A DNA stretch of 9,550 bases from an uncultured Saprospiraceae bacterium (GCA_937127195.1 CAKZLT010000159.1:1-9550); one strand, 5' to 3'; counted from the stretch's first letter, positions 1-5,826 are shown. The notes: generated by a model from the sequence alone, not told the origin. Made by a program: numbers and translations.

Positions 1-254
1 CTTTTGTGAGAATTGAAGCAATGATTCAATCAATGACACCTCATGAACGTGCTAATCCTGATAAATTGAATATTAGCCGCAAGAAAAGAATCGCAGCAGG
101 AAGTGGACATCAATTAGCAGAAATCAATCAGTTTGTTCGTCAATTTGAAGAAATGCGTAAAATGATGCACAAAATGTCTAAAATGCAAGGCGGTGGCTCA
201 GGAATGGGCGGCGGTCGCAAAAGTAGATCATCTCGTAAGGGCAGAAGAAGATAA
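1..254 (+). CDS. ffh: Signal recognition particle protein Ffh, C-terminal end (partial, 5' cut by window edge)
   Basis: Ffh is the GTPase protein of the bacterial signal recognition particle. It binds 4.5S/6S RNA and nascent signal peptides and delivers ribosomes to FtsY at the membrane. Only the end of the methionine-rich M domain is here. The frame is open back to base 3, so the GTG at position 6 is internal and the gene begins outside the window. Recognisable family features are the IEAMIQSMTPHER stretch, the NPDKLNISRKKRIAAGSG segment (the conserved RNA-binding part of the M domain), and a methionine-rich helix (EEMRKMMHKMSKMQ) ending in a Gly-rich, Arg/Lys-rich tail. The frame ends in TAA at 252-254. 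A strong hairpin terminator starts 25 bases later, so this is the last gene of its transcript. The identification is secure; the NG GTPase domain cannot be seen. Confidence 0.95.
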   Translation, partial: FVRIEAMIQSMTPHERANPDKLNISRKKRIAAGSGHQLAEINQFVRQFEEMRKMMHKMSKMQGGGSGMGGGRKSRSSRKGRRR

Positions 255-279
255 TAGGCTTTGTACATAAAATAAAAAG

Positions 280-316
280 AAAACAGCTTCTAGGTCAATG
301 ACTTAGAAGCTGTTTT
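280..316. terminator. Strong bidirectional hairpin terminator between convergent genes
   Basis: A 17-base left arm (280-296, AAAACAGCTTCTAGGTC) pairs with 300-316 (GACTTAGAAGCTGTTTT), with a single G-T wobble and a three-base AAT loop. The outer end of the stem is A-rich on the left and T-rich on the right, so the U-tract requirement can be met on either strand. It lies between the ends of ffh (plus strand) and the SPOR-like gene (minus strand), as expected for a terminator serving both. The remaining bases up to 436 show no further gene or structure. Confidence 0.85.
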
Positions 317-436
317 GATTTATGAAAAAACGTTAATTTATTGTATTGTGATGGTTTTTTCTAGTTGTTTTCTCCTTTCTTTAAAATAAGTTTTTCTATT
401 TTCTATTTTGCGTTTCACTAGTAGTCTTTGGCTCTT

Positions 437-799
437 TTATTCGTCTAAATCTATTCTTACTCCATCTCTGTATCTTGCAATCTCCGCGCTTGGAAATCTA
501 CTAACAATTACTTTTTCTAAATATTCTTGGGCAGCAGCTTGATCTTTAAATTCACCTACGAAGTAATAAAAATGACCATCTTCTTTTTGAATTTTAATAT
601 CTCCGAAACTCTTAAAAATAGAGTGCTTTTCGTTTAATTCTTTATCTACTTCTAATATCTGAACACTATATCCTGTATAATTATATGCTACTGGTTTTGG
701 TAAATTATTATTAGGCGTATTATTCGCAATTGCAGACGAACTACTTAAAATTAATCCTAAAGTTAATAAAGTGCTGATTGTAAATATTTGCTTTTTCAT
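437..799 (-). CDS. Small secreted SPOR-like domain protein
   Basis: This is a 120-residue protein with a clear Sec signal peptide: MKKQ, a hydrophobic core at residues 5-20, and a cleavage site around SAIA-N near residue 26. A low-complexity Asn/Pro linker follows, then one domain at about residues 43-116. That domain has the look of Bacteroidota SPOR-like repeats: YSVQILEV at the first strand, FGDIKI, then the FYYFVGEFKDQAAAQEYLEKV strand-helix unit, and a closing strand with RYRDGVRI. SPOR domains bind denuded peptidoglycan glycan strands in other bacteria; whether this variant does so is inference. The product should be periplasmic or surface-associated. The ATG at 799 is chosen because the signal peptide starts there. 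There is no obvious Shine-Dalgarno sequence, and the A-rich leader is normal for the phylum. Nothing else links it functionally to ffh. Confidence 0.75.
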   Translation of the reverse strand: MKKQIFTISTLLTLGLILSSSSAIANNTPNNNLPKPVAYNYTGYSVQILEVDKELNEKHSIFKSFGDIKIQKEDGHFYYFVGEFKDQAAAQEYLEKVIVSRFPSAEIARYRDGVRIDLDE

Positions 800-847
800 A
801 ATTGCTTTGTTTGTGTTTGTTATTTTTTTGTTTGGTAATTATTATAT

Positions 848-863
848 TTCAATAGAAGTGCCA
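848..863 (-). promoter_or_regulatory. Possible sigma-54-like promoter for the SPOR-like gene
   Basis: Read on the minus strand this is TGGCAC-N5-TTGAA, close to the sigma-54 consensus TGGCAC-N5-TTGCW. The -24 half is exact, but the highly conserved C of the -12 GC is replaced by A. Transcription would begin about 35-40 bases before the ATG at 799, a sensible distance. No convincing TAnnTTTG housekeeping element is visible in the same leader. A chance match in AT-rich DNA cannot be excluded. Confidence 0.25.
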
Positions 864-1029
864 AAAAACACTAAATGTTGATTATCAGCTATTTAATTAT
901 ATTTTTAAATATAAACTAATCCCATTTTAGGATTTTGTCTGTTTTTGAAACTTAATCTTGATTGCAAAGGGAAATATTGAATTTTAGGGATTTAAGATGG
1001 GATTGATTTTATTAGAATCCTTTTGAATC
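864..1029. other. Divergent intergenic DNA with small inverted repeats
   Basis: Together with its two ends this fills the 290-base gap between the divergent SPOR-like and glucosaminidase-like genes. It holds an AT-only palindrome at 898-913 (TATATTT, two-base loop, AAATATA) and a widely spaced inverted pair, AATCCCAT at 918-925 and ATGGGATT at 997-1004. An approximate direct repeat of ATTTTAGG lies inside that pair. No credible coding frame or RNA gene is seen. These structures may be remnants of a short repeat element or may be chance. Confidence 0.3.
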
Positions 1030-1060
1030 TTGACTTTTAAAACAAATTGTTTTATATTTG
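1030..1060 (+). promoter_or_regulatory. Bacteroidota housekeeping promoter for the glucosaminidase-like gene
   Basis: TTG at 1030-1032 (the -33 element, within TTGAC) is followed after 20 bases by TATATTTG at 1053-1060, an exact match to the TAnnTTTG -7 element known from Bacteroidota. Predicted transcription starts near 1066, leaving a leader of about 24 bases before the ATG at 1090. The likely transcript also covers the patatin-like gene. Confidence 0.65.
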
Positions 1061-1089
1061 TTTTGTTTAGATACGAATAATTAAAGAAT

Positions 1090-1833
1090 ATGAAGGATGA
1101 ATCAAATAAAGTAGCAGGTTTTATTAAAGAATCAGGATTGAATATTCTCATATTGGGAATCATTCTCCTAGTAGTGATTAAGAAAGATTTTTCATTTAGC
1201 ATTAATTTGCAGTCTCCCAAAGCTCAACCCAAACAAGAGCAAATGATTCCTCCTGTGCCGCCTACTTTGCAGGGAGAAATTAAAAAAGAAAGTAAAATCA
1301 CAGAAACTTATACTGAAAAAGGTGATGAAGACTTGTCTAAGAGTAGCATCATTCGCTCGAATGAGCCAACGAACTTGAGCTATGAAGAAGTTTTAGAACA
1401 GGTAAATTCAAAAATGAAGGCAGCTTATATTCGTCGTTTTTCGCATGTTGCGATTGATGAAATGAGAAAATTCAAAATTCCAGCATCGATTTCTTTAGCA
1501 CAAGGAATGCTTTTGAGTGCCGCAGGAACGAGCCAACAAGCACTTAATGGCAATAATCATTTTAATCTTCTTTGTGGAAAGGAGTTTAAAGGTGATAAAA
1601 TGAATTTTGATAATGGGCAATGTTTTAGAGCTTATACAAGTCCGTGGAGAAGTTTTAGAAATCATAGCGAATTGTTAGCTACTAATCATAGTTATTTGAC
1701 TGATTTAGGAACAGTGAATTATCAATCATGGGCGAAGGAACTAGAGAAAGTTAAATTTTCAACACAAAAAAATTATGCTCAATCGTTGATTAATGTAATT
1801 GAATCCTTTAATTTGAATCGGTTTGATTATTAG
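1090..1833 (+). CDS. Membrane-anchored glucosaminidase-fold protein, catalytic Glu apparently missing
   Basis: This is a 247-residue protein. Residues 17-31 form one hydrophobic membrane segment (GLNILILGIILLVVI) with a short N-terminal tail. A Pro/Glu/Lys-rich linker runs to about residue 95. Residues about 112-245 resemble the GH73 N-acetylglucosaminidase domain (Pfam Glucosaminidase): YIRRFSHVAIDEM, then IPASISLAQGMLLSAAG, NNHFNLLCGKEFKGD, CFRAY.S.WRSFRNHSELL, YQSWAKELEKVKFST and NYAQSLINVIESF. In active members the LAQG motif continues L-E-S-G, and that Glu is the catalytic acid. Here the same place is Leu142 (TTG at 1513-1515), followed by Ser-Ala. The rest of the fold signature is intact, which suggests a peptidoglycan-binding pseudoenzyme rather than a decayed gene. 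It is probably co-transcribed with the patatin-like gene 28 bases downstream. The fold call is firm; loss of activity is inferred. Confidence 0.8.
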   Translation: MKDESNKVAGFIKESGLNILILGIILLVVIKKDFSFSINLQSPKAQPKQEQMIPPVPPTLQGEIKKESKITETYTEKGDEDLSKSSIIRSNEPTNLSYEEVLEQVNSKMKAAYIRRFSHVAIDEMRKFKIPASISLAQGMLLSAAGTSQQALNGNNHFNLLCGKEFKGDKMNFDNGQCFRAYTSPWRSFRNHSELLATNHSYLTDLGTVNYQSWAKELEKVKFSTQKNYAQSLINVIESFNLNRFDY

Positions 1834-1861
1834 ACTTTAGGGAGTAGAAAAAAATAAAAAA

Positions 1862-2626
1862 ATGAACGATGACACTTTAGGAATAGGATTCTCTGGAGGT
1901 GGCGCGAGAGGAATTGCGCATATTGGCGTTTTGAAAGCCTTGGATGAAGCTGGTATTTTTCCAACTTATATTTCGGGAACAAGCGCAGGAAGCTTAGTTG
2001 GCGTATTGTACGCAGCAGGACTTTCGCCTGACGAAATGTTGGATATTGCTAAGAATACAAGTCTCTTTAGCGTTTTCAAGTTACAATTTAGAATGGGCTT
2101 AATGGATTTGTCTCAAGTCAAAAAAATCTTATCTCAATATATTCCTAAAGATAATTTTTCGGCATTAAAGAAGAAATTATTCGTCTGTGTAACAAATATA
2201 GAAAAAGGCAAATGGGAAATTAGAGAAGAAGGGGTTTTATTCAAAAGCATTATTGCTTCCTGCTCTATTCCTTTAATTTTTAAGCCAATAGAAATTGATG
2301 GACAGCTTTATGTTGATGGCGGCGTTCTGAATAATTTGCCAATAGAACCACTCCGATTATATTGTGATAAAGTGATTGGCGTGAGCGTTATGCCTATAAG
2401 AACTCGTAAAGTTGATGGAATGATGGACATTGCAGAACGTTGTATTGACTTGGTCGTGAATGATAATTCACATAGTCGATTATCGCAATGTGATGTTTCT
2501 TTAGAAATTGATGGAATTGATAATTATGGTATTTTTGATTTCAATAAGGCGGAAGAAATTTATCAATTGGGATACCAATATGCTAAAAGTAAAATGGAAA
2601 CCATTAAACAAGCAGTTAATGACTAA
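1862..2626 (+). CDS. Patatin-like phospholipase (RssA-type serine hydrolase)
   Basis: This 254-residue protein spans the whole patatin domain. At the N terminus, SGGGARG (residues 11-17) forms the oxyanion-hole loop. GTSAG (residues 39-43) is the nucleophile elbow with Ser41, and VDGG (Asp152) supplies the second residue of the Ser-Asp dyad. The family hydrolyses acyl ester bonds of phospholipids or other lipids. The short RssA-like form has no signal peptide or membrane segment, so the protein is expected in the cytoplasm, perhaps at the inner face of the membrane. The substrate cannot be told from sequence. It follows the glucosaminidase-fold gene by 28 bases on the same strand, so the two probably share a transcript. 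A GGGAG at 1840-1844 is rather far from the ATG, and the leader is otherwise A-rich. All active-site motifs are intact. Confidence 0.9.
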   Translation: MNDDTLGIGFSGGGARGIAHIGVLKALDEAGIFPTYISGTSAGSLVGVLYAAGLSPDEMLDIAKNTSLFSVFKLQFRMGLMDLSQVKKILSQYIPKDNFSALKKKLFVCVTNIEKGKWEIREEGVLFKSIIASCSIPLIFKPIEIDGQLYVDGGVLNNLPIEPLRLYCDKVIGVSVMPIRTRKVDGMMDIAERCIDLVVNDNSHSRLSQCDVSLEIDGIDNYGIFDFNKAEEIYQLGYQYAKSKMETIKQAVND

Positions 2627-2636
2627 CGGATGCTGC

Positions 2637-2660
2637 GCCTGCCTACTACTGCGTCAGGCA
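2637..2660. terminator. GC-rich short inverted repeat after the patatin-like gene (possible weak terminator)
   Basis: Ten bases after the patatin stop codon, GCCTG (2637-2641) can pair with CAGGC (2655-2659), or alternatively TGCCT (2640-2644) with AGGCA (2656-2660). A T-run follows at about 2677-2683. The stem is short and the T-run is distant, so termination is only possible. The local GC richness stands out and suggests a dispersed intergenic repeat. Confidence 0.3.
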
Positions 2661-2712
2661 AGCTGATGATTAACTATTTTTTTATAAAAAGGTAATAAAA
2701 GACAGCTAAAAC

Positions 2713-2753
2713 ACCGTCCACCGTCAGCGAAGCGTCCGTCCACCGTCCACCGT
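2713..2753 (-). repeat. CCGTC-rich intergenic repeat, copy 1 (just after the fur stop codon)
   Basis: The plus strand reads as CCGTCCA-type heptads around a core, ACCGTCAGCGAAG then CGTCCGTC (2720-2740). The same 21-base core is found exactly at 3778-3798. Read along the fur gene it starts 5 bases after the stop codon as tandem CGGTGGA units. It is much more GC-rich than its surroundings and has no open frame of its own. Confidence 0.8.
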
Positions 2754-2757
2754 TTTT

Positions 2758-3237
2758 TTACTTAGCCGTTTTTTCGCAAGCACCATCGCATTTTCCGTAT
2801 AAATTCAAAGAGTGATGTGTAATCTCAAACTTTAATAATTCGCCCATCATGGATTTGATTTGCTGAATTCTAGGGTCGCAAAACTCTAATACTTTTCTAC
2901 AATCTACACAAATCAAATGGTCATGTTGCTTGAAGCCATAAGATTTTTCGTATTGCGCTAAATTTTTTCCGAACTGATGTTTTTTTACCAAATCACAAGA
3001 AACCAACAACTCTAATGTATTGTAAACCGTTGCCCGACTCACTCGATAGTTCTGGTTTTTCATGTGAATATATAGTGCTTCTGCATCAAAATGGTCAGTA
3101 CGCCGATAGATTTCCTCTAAAATAGCGAACCGTTCGGGTGTTTTTCTAAGTTTATTGTTTTCTAAGTAAGAAGAAAATATATTGATGACTTCTTTTATTG
3201 TATTTTCAACAGTACTATTATTATTGGTGACTTCCAT
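2758..3237 (-). CDS. Fur-family metal-responsive transcriptional regulator
   Basis: This 159-residue protein has the full Fur layout. A winged-helix DNA-binding domain covers about residues 22-95, with LRKTPERFAILEEI and the recognition helix VSRATVYNTLELL at 66-78. The dimerisation and metal domain follows. QHDHLICVDC (104-113) carries the His-x-His of the regulatory site and the first Cys pair of the structural zinc site (Cys110, Cys113). The second pair is Cys150 and Cys154 near the C terminus. Glu118 (KVLEF) takes the position that is Asp in PerR proteins, which favours an iron-type Fur over a peroxide sensor; this is inference from family knowledge. The N terminus is about 20 residues longer than E. 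coli Fur. A -7-like TATTTTTG lies on the minus strand at 3331-3324. Its neighbours are not obvious iron genes. Confidence 0.88.
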   Translation of the reverse strand: MEVTNNNSTVENTIKEVINIFSSYLENNKLRKTPERFAILEEIYRRTDHFDAEALYIHMKNQNYRVSRATVYNTLELLVSCDLVKKHQFGKNLAQYEKSYGFKQHDHLICVDCRKVLEFCDPRIQQIKSMMGELLKFEITHHSLNLYGKCDGACEKTAK

Positions 3238-3294
3238 CTTCTTTTATTTTTATTTTTTGAAATTCCTATTGAAAGCTCATTCAAAAAAAGAAAC

Positions 3295-3346
3295 TTAATA
3301 CTAAGTAGTTATACAAGTTAATACAAAAATAAACAATTCTGTATTA
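3295..3346 (-). promoter_or_regulatory. Fur gene promoter region with repeated TTAATAC half-sites
   Basis: On the minus strand TATTTTTG (3331 to 3324) matches the Bacteroidota -7 element TAnnTTTG; the -33 element is weak. Around it, plus-strand TTAATAC occurs at 3295-3301 and 3318-3324. TAATACA (3319-3325) and TGTATTA (3340-3346) form an inverted pair that brackets the -7 element. This layout fits an operator, possibly for autoregulation by the Fur-family protein, but it does not resemble the classical Fur box and is AT-rich enough to be chance. Confidence 0.35.
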
Positions 3347-3347
3347 G

Positions 3348-3773
3348 ATTAAGTTGTTAATTGTTTTTAAGGAGAAAGGAGAAGCTCCTTTAACTAGAAA
3401 AATTATGTCAGAGCTTAAAGATATGGGCTTAATATTCACTATGGACGCTTTAAATACCCAGAAAAAACAATTGCAACCATAGTAAAATCGGGGAATCATT
3501 ATGTCGCTCAAGTAAAACGGAATCAACCTAGACTACATAAAGCTATTCAAATTATCAAATTGGAACACCCTCCAATAGATAACTTTTACCACAGTGAAAG
3601 AAGTCGAGGAAAAGACATTACTTGGACTACTCATGTTTATCCTGCTCATATTGGAGTTTTACATAGAGAATGGGCTAATTTAAATCGAATTATTTAAGTC
3701 CATAAAATAGTTAAACATAAAGGAGAAATTAGCCATAGTGAACGCTTTTTTACCTTAACTATACGGCTATGCT
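3348..3773 (+). pseudogene. ISAs1-family transposase remnant (truncated, frameshifted, internal stop)
   Basis: Read in plus-strand pieces, this is the middle of an ISAs1/H-repeat-type DDE transposase. The first frame, from about 3348, gives LTRKIMSELKDMGLIFTMDALNTQKK, with the central catalytic Asp of the TxDAxxxQKK motif. A missing A in the six-A run at 3462-3467 then shifts the frame. The second frame continues as TIATIVKSGNHYVAQVKRNQPRL and runs to EWANLNRII, where TAA at 3695-3697 interrupts it. The same frame continues with a VHKIV...FFTL segment to about 3760. The N-terminal third with the first Asp and the C-terminal part with HWxIE are absent, so it is inactive. The right end abuts the CCGTC repeat. 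No terminal inverted repeats of the parent element were found. Confidence 0.8.
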
Positions 3774-3815
3774 GTCAACCGTCAGCGAAGCGTCCGTCAA
3801 CCATTCACCGTCAAC
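3774..3815 (-). repeat. CCGTC-rich intergenic repeat, copy 2 (just after the lipoprotein stop codon)
   Basis: This shares the exact 21-base core (3778-3798) with the copy at 2720-2740, and CCGTCAA or CCATTCA units flank it. Along the lipoprotein gene it begins only about 3 bases past the stop codon. It has the same orientation relative to its neighbour gene as copy 1. Confidence 0.8.
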
Positions 3816-3817
3816 TA

Positions 3818-4576
3818 CTACATCGCCTGTAAGTTTTCTAATTCAATCACAGATAATTTTTCAAGATTTTCATTTTCAAAAAGAATAGGTAAAGAATCTA
3901 AAGGCGTTTCGTAAAGAGATTTATAATTTTCATAGTCTTGAAAGCGAACACCATCCAATGTGATTTGATTATAAGCAACTCGAAAGCGAGTCCCGTCACC
4001 GCCATCAACCGAAAATTGATAAGCCAAATAATCCACAAAATTGGTTTCTTGATTAATCCAATAATAATATATATCGTGAAAATCCTCTCCTCCGCCTTCT
4101 TCTTTAAATCGAATTTCTAATACGTCATACTCTTCACCTTTTATAGTTGCTTGACCTTTGTCTGCTAGCATTACGGCGGGGTCGTTGAGCTTGTAAGGTA
4201 ACAATACAAAATAGATTACAGAAGTCAAAGAACCACTATATTTCGCTACATCTTCTTTACTCAAGTTTTGAATTTCTCCGTTAATCTTGCGCTCAAATCG
4301 GTCATTAGTCAAAATATCTGCTGTTATTTGACCTTCTTTTTCTTCTCGCATTGTATATTCAAAAAGACCTTCATTATTCTTAAAAGAGTAGCTTCTGTTT
4401 CTGAAATCAAATGAAAAAGCCGCCTTATCATAGTTTTTTCCTCCATGAGCTTGAATAGTGGCTTGAATAATTTTTGCTTCTTTTGATAAAATTGCCTCTT
4501 CAGGAGTAGGTGTTGAGCAGGCAATCCAAGTAGTGAGAATGACAATTCCTAGAATGATAAATAGTCCAATTTTCAT
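3818..4576 (-). CDS. Putative lipoprotein, DUF6503-like
   Basis: This 252-residue protein has an N-terminal signal (hydrophobic residues 3-15) ending at Cys20 in the context WIAC-STPTPEE. The Cys is suitably placed for lipid attachment, although Trp at the -3 position is unusual for a lipobox. The mature part contains QAHGGKNYDKAAFSFDFRNRSYSF (around residues 42-65), a beta-rich middle, and FHDIYYYWIN (166-175). These resemble Bacteroidota lipoproteins grouped as DUF6503, for which I know no established function. It is expected to be anchored in the outer or inner membrane facing the periplasm. It lies 161 bases downstream of the beta-rich secreted protein on the same strand and may be transcribed separately. 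The end is fixed by TAG at 3820-3818. The lipoprotein nature is fairly safe; the family name is from memory of motifs. Confidence 0.7.
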   Translation of the reverse strand: MKIGLFIILGIVILTTWIACSTPTPEEAILSKEAKIIQATIQAHGGKNYDKAAFSFDFRNRSYSFKNNEGLFEYTMREEKEGQITADILTNDRFERKINGEIQNLSKEDVAKYSGSLTSVIYFVLLPYKLNDPAVMLADKGQATIKGEEYDVLEIRFKEEGGGEDFHDIYYYWINQETNFVDYLAYQFSVDGGDGTRFRVAYNQITLDGVRFQDYENYKSLYETPLDSLPILFENENLEKLSVIELENLQAM

Positions 4577-4696
4577 GTTAATCTGTTTTATATTCTAATT
4601 CGTAGTTCGTTTTTTCTATTAAAATAAGATAAGTAAAAGGAGATAAAGTTTGTTCATCTTTTCGTCAGTAAATGTCTTAAAGGTAGCAAACAAAAA

Positions 4697-4704
4697 CAAA
4701 GATA
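4697..4704 (-). promoter_or_regulatory. Candidate -7 element upstream of the lipoprotein gene
   Basis: The minus strand reads TATCTTTG, an exact TAnnTTTG match, about 120 bases upstream of the lipoprotein ATG. A well-spaced TTG -33 element is not visible (only a T-run), so this is a weak promoter call. A near match, TACCTTTA, lies closer to the gene. Confidence 0.3.
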
Positions 4705-4737
4705 ATAGCTTATTAATCAAACTCTAAAAAAATGAAG

Positions 4738-5745
4738 CTAATAAAAGAGGGTACTATTTAAGCCTAATTGTCCAAAAAACAAAAGTGGCTTAACCTTTTG
4801 CCCAGCTCGAAACAAAAATTGCGTTCCATCATCCGAAACCATTGGAATGTGTGGATGTTTGGCTAGATTTATTTTATCTGGAACGTAATACATATCATGA
4901 ATCACTACATTTTGCAAAGCATGACGAATATATTCTGAGTCAATTCCCAAATCATATTTAACGGCCTGTTGATATGGAAAAACTTGCTGTAATTGCATAC
5001 TCAAAATCCCGTGAGAATACTTTCCATATTGCGCCAAACGCATATCTCGGTAACCATATCGACTCGGGTAAGTTGCATCTTCGGTTTGAGTATCAATGAA
5101 ATTAGTAAATGGGTCACCTGTCCAAAGAATGGAGTTGATGCCGATTTGTGTGGTAGCAGTGAGGCGATATTGAAAAGTGGCTGCTGCGGTTCTGAACTTA
5201 TCGGCTGGTGCGCCAGCAAAGGCATCATTTTCAATAATAAACTGCAAGCGATTGAGTTGAATACTTGCTAAACCCGTTTTTTGAGTCGTTCCGATTTGGT
5301 CGCGATATTGATTAAAACTATAACCGATACTGTTTCTCTTTCCAATTTGATTACTAACGGGCGTTAGAATTTCGTTACGTAAAGTATCATTTTTGCCCCA
5401 TGACCAAACCAAACCGACTTTATAAATCCATTCGCCGCCGCTTATAGGAGGCCCAAAACTTCTTATATTAAAATGCCACCGAACGTCCGTATTGAGTTGA
5501 AAAGACTCATAAATCACAAAACCTTTAGCAAATAGTCCCAATCGATTTACAGTACTTCCAAACTGAAAAGAGATGCCAGCTTGAACACCATAATTATCTC
5601 TAATTAAGGATTGAGCAGTTAAGTTATTTGATAAAATCATCATAAAAATGATGAGAATAATATTTTTCAAGAAATTAGTTTTTGGTACAAAAGAAGAATC
5701 AATCTGAAAAATAAAATAAATTTTCTCACTTTTGTAAAAATTCAC
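4738..5745 (-). CDS. Secreted beta-rich protein resembling Bacteroidota 'polymorphic toxin type 23' proteins; start uncertain
   Basis: The longest frame, from a GTG at 5745, is 335 residues. A normal signal peptide begins only at residue 26 (LKNIILIIFMMILSNNLTAQ), whose codon is TTG at 5670-5668. That start gives 310 residues and is probably the real one. The GTG also falls inside a repeat sequence. The mature part is rich in alternating hydrophobic strands and ends in an aromatic (LNSTLFY), as outer-membrane beta-barrels do. Motifs FIIENDAFAG...DKFRTAAATFQYR (169-194), ILWTGDP (206-212) and SEYIRHALQNVVIHD (270-284) match what I recall of the group annotated as bacterial toxin 23 (Ntox23) in Bacteroidota. 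With no immunity gene or secretion repeats nearby, a real toxin role is doubtful and a membrane barrel is at least as likely. It is divergent from the ABC exporter. Confidence 0.6.
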   Translation of the reverse strand: MNFYKSEKIYFIFQIDSSFVPKTNFLKNIILIIFMMILSNNLTAQSLIRDNYGVQAGISFQFGSTVNRLGLFAKGFVIYESFQLNTDVRWHFNIRSFGPPISGGEWIYKVGLVWSWGKNDTLRNEILTPVSNQIGKRNSIGYSFNQYRDQIGTTQKTGLASIQLNRLQFIIENDAFAGAPADKFRTAAATFQYRLTATTQIGINSILWTGDPFTNFIDTQTEDATYPSRYGYRDMRLAQYGKYSHGILSMQLQQVFPYQQAVKYDLGIDSEYIRHALQNVVIHDMYYVPDKINLAKHPHIPMVSDDGTQFLFRAGQKVKPLLFFGQLGLNSTLFY

Positions 5746-5780
5746 TGTTTCAACATTAATTCATATTTAATGTTTGTAAC
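5743..5780 (+). repeat. Partial copy of the fold-back element end, upstream of the ABC exporter gene
   Basis: CACTGTTTCAA (5743-5753), ATTTAATGTTT (5765-5775) and GTAAC (5776-5780) occur in the same order as in the left end of the element at 7624-7656. They differ from it by a six-base insertion and a one-base deletion. No partner inverted repeat or GC-rich palindrome is present here, so this is an end fragment or a shared site rather than a whole element. Confidence 0.55.
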
Positions 5781-5788
5781 TTTATCAT

Positions 5789-5805
5789 ACTGTAATTTAT
5801 ACAGT
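5789..5805. promoter_or_regulatory. Operator-like dyad in the divergent promoter region
   Basis: ACTGTA (5789-5794), five bases, TACAGT (5800-5805) form a perfect six-base dyad ending 21 bases before the ATG of the ABC exporter. It overlaps a poor -7-like TAATTTAT (5793-5800) that follows a TTTG (5773-5776) at slightly short spacing. The position suits a repressor site for the exporter, but the regulator is unknown. Confidence 0.35.
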
Positions 5806-5826
5806 TATGAAAAATAGAAAGATTAA

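Noticed and set aside
984..1220. Minus-strand frame of 78 codons across the start of the glucosaminidase-like gene
   Set aside because: It overlaps a well-supported gene and its promoter on the other strand, and its translation shows no recognisable domain.
2713..2753. CRISPR-like array
   Set aside because: The repeated units are only six to eight bases with no spacers of constant length, and no cas genes are present.
3462..3482. Programmed frameshift at the six-A run in the transposase
   Set aside because: The fragment also has a later in-frame stop and lacks both ends, so a simple decay mutation is the better explanation; ISAs1 transposases are made from one frame.
4993..5271. Overlapping frames on both strands inside the secreted beta-rich protein gene
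   Set aside because: They are alternative-frame readings of a gene with a signal peptide and conserved motifs; their composition is not protein-like.
5332..5341. Another ACTGTTTC match to the fold-back element end, inside the beta-rich protein gene
   Set aside because: Only eight bases agree and the flanks diverge at once, as expected by chance in coding DNA.
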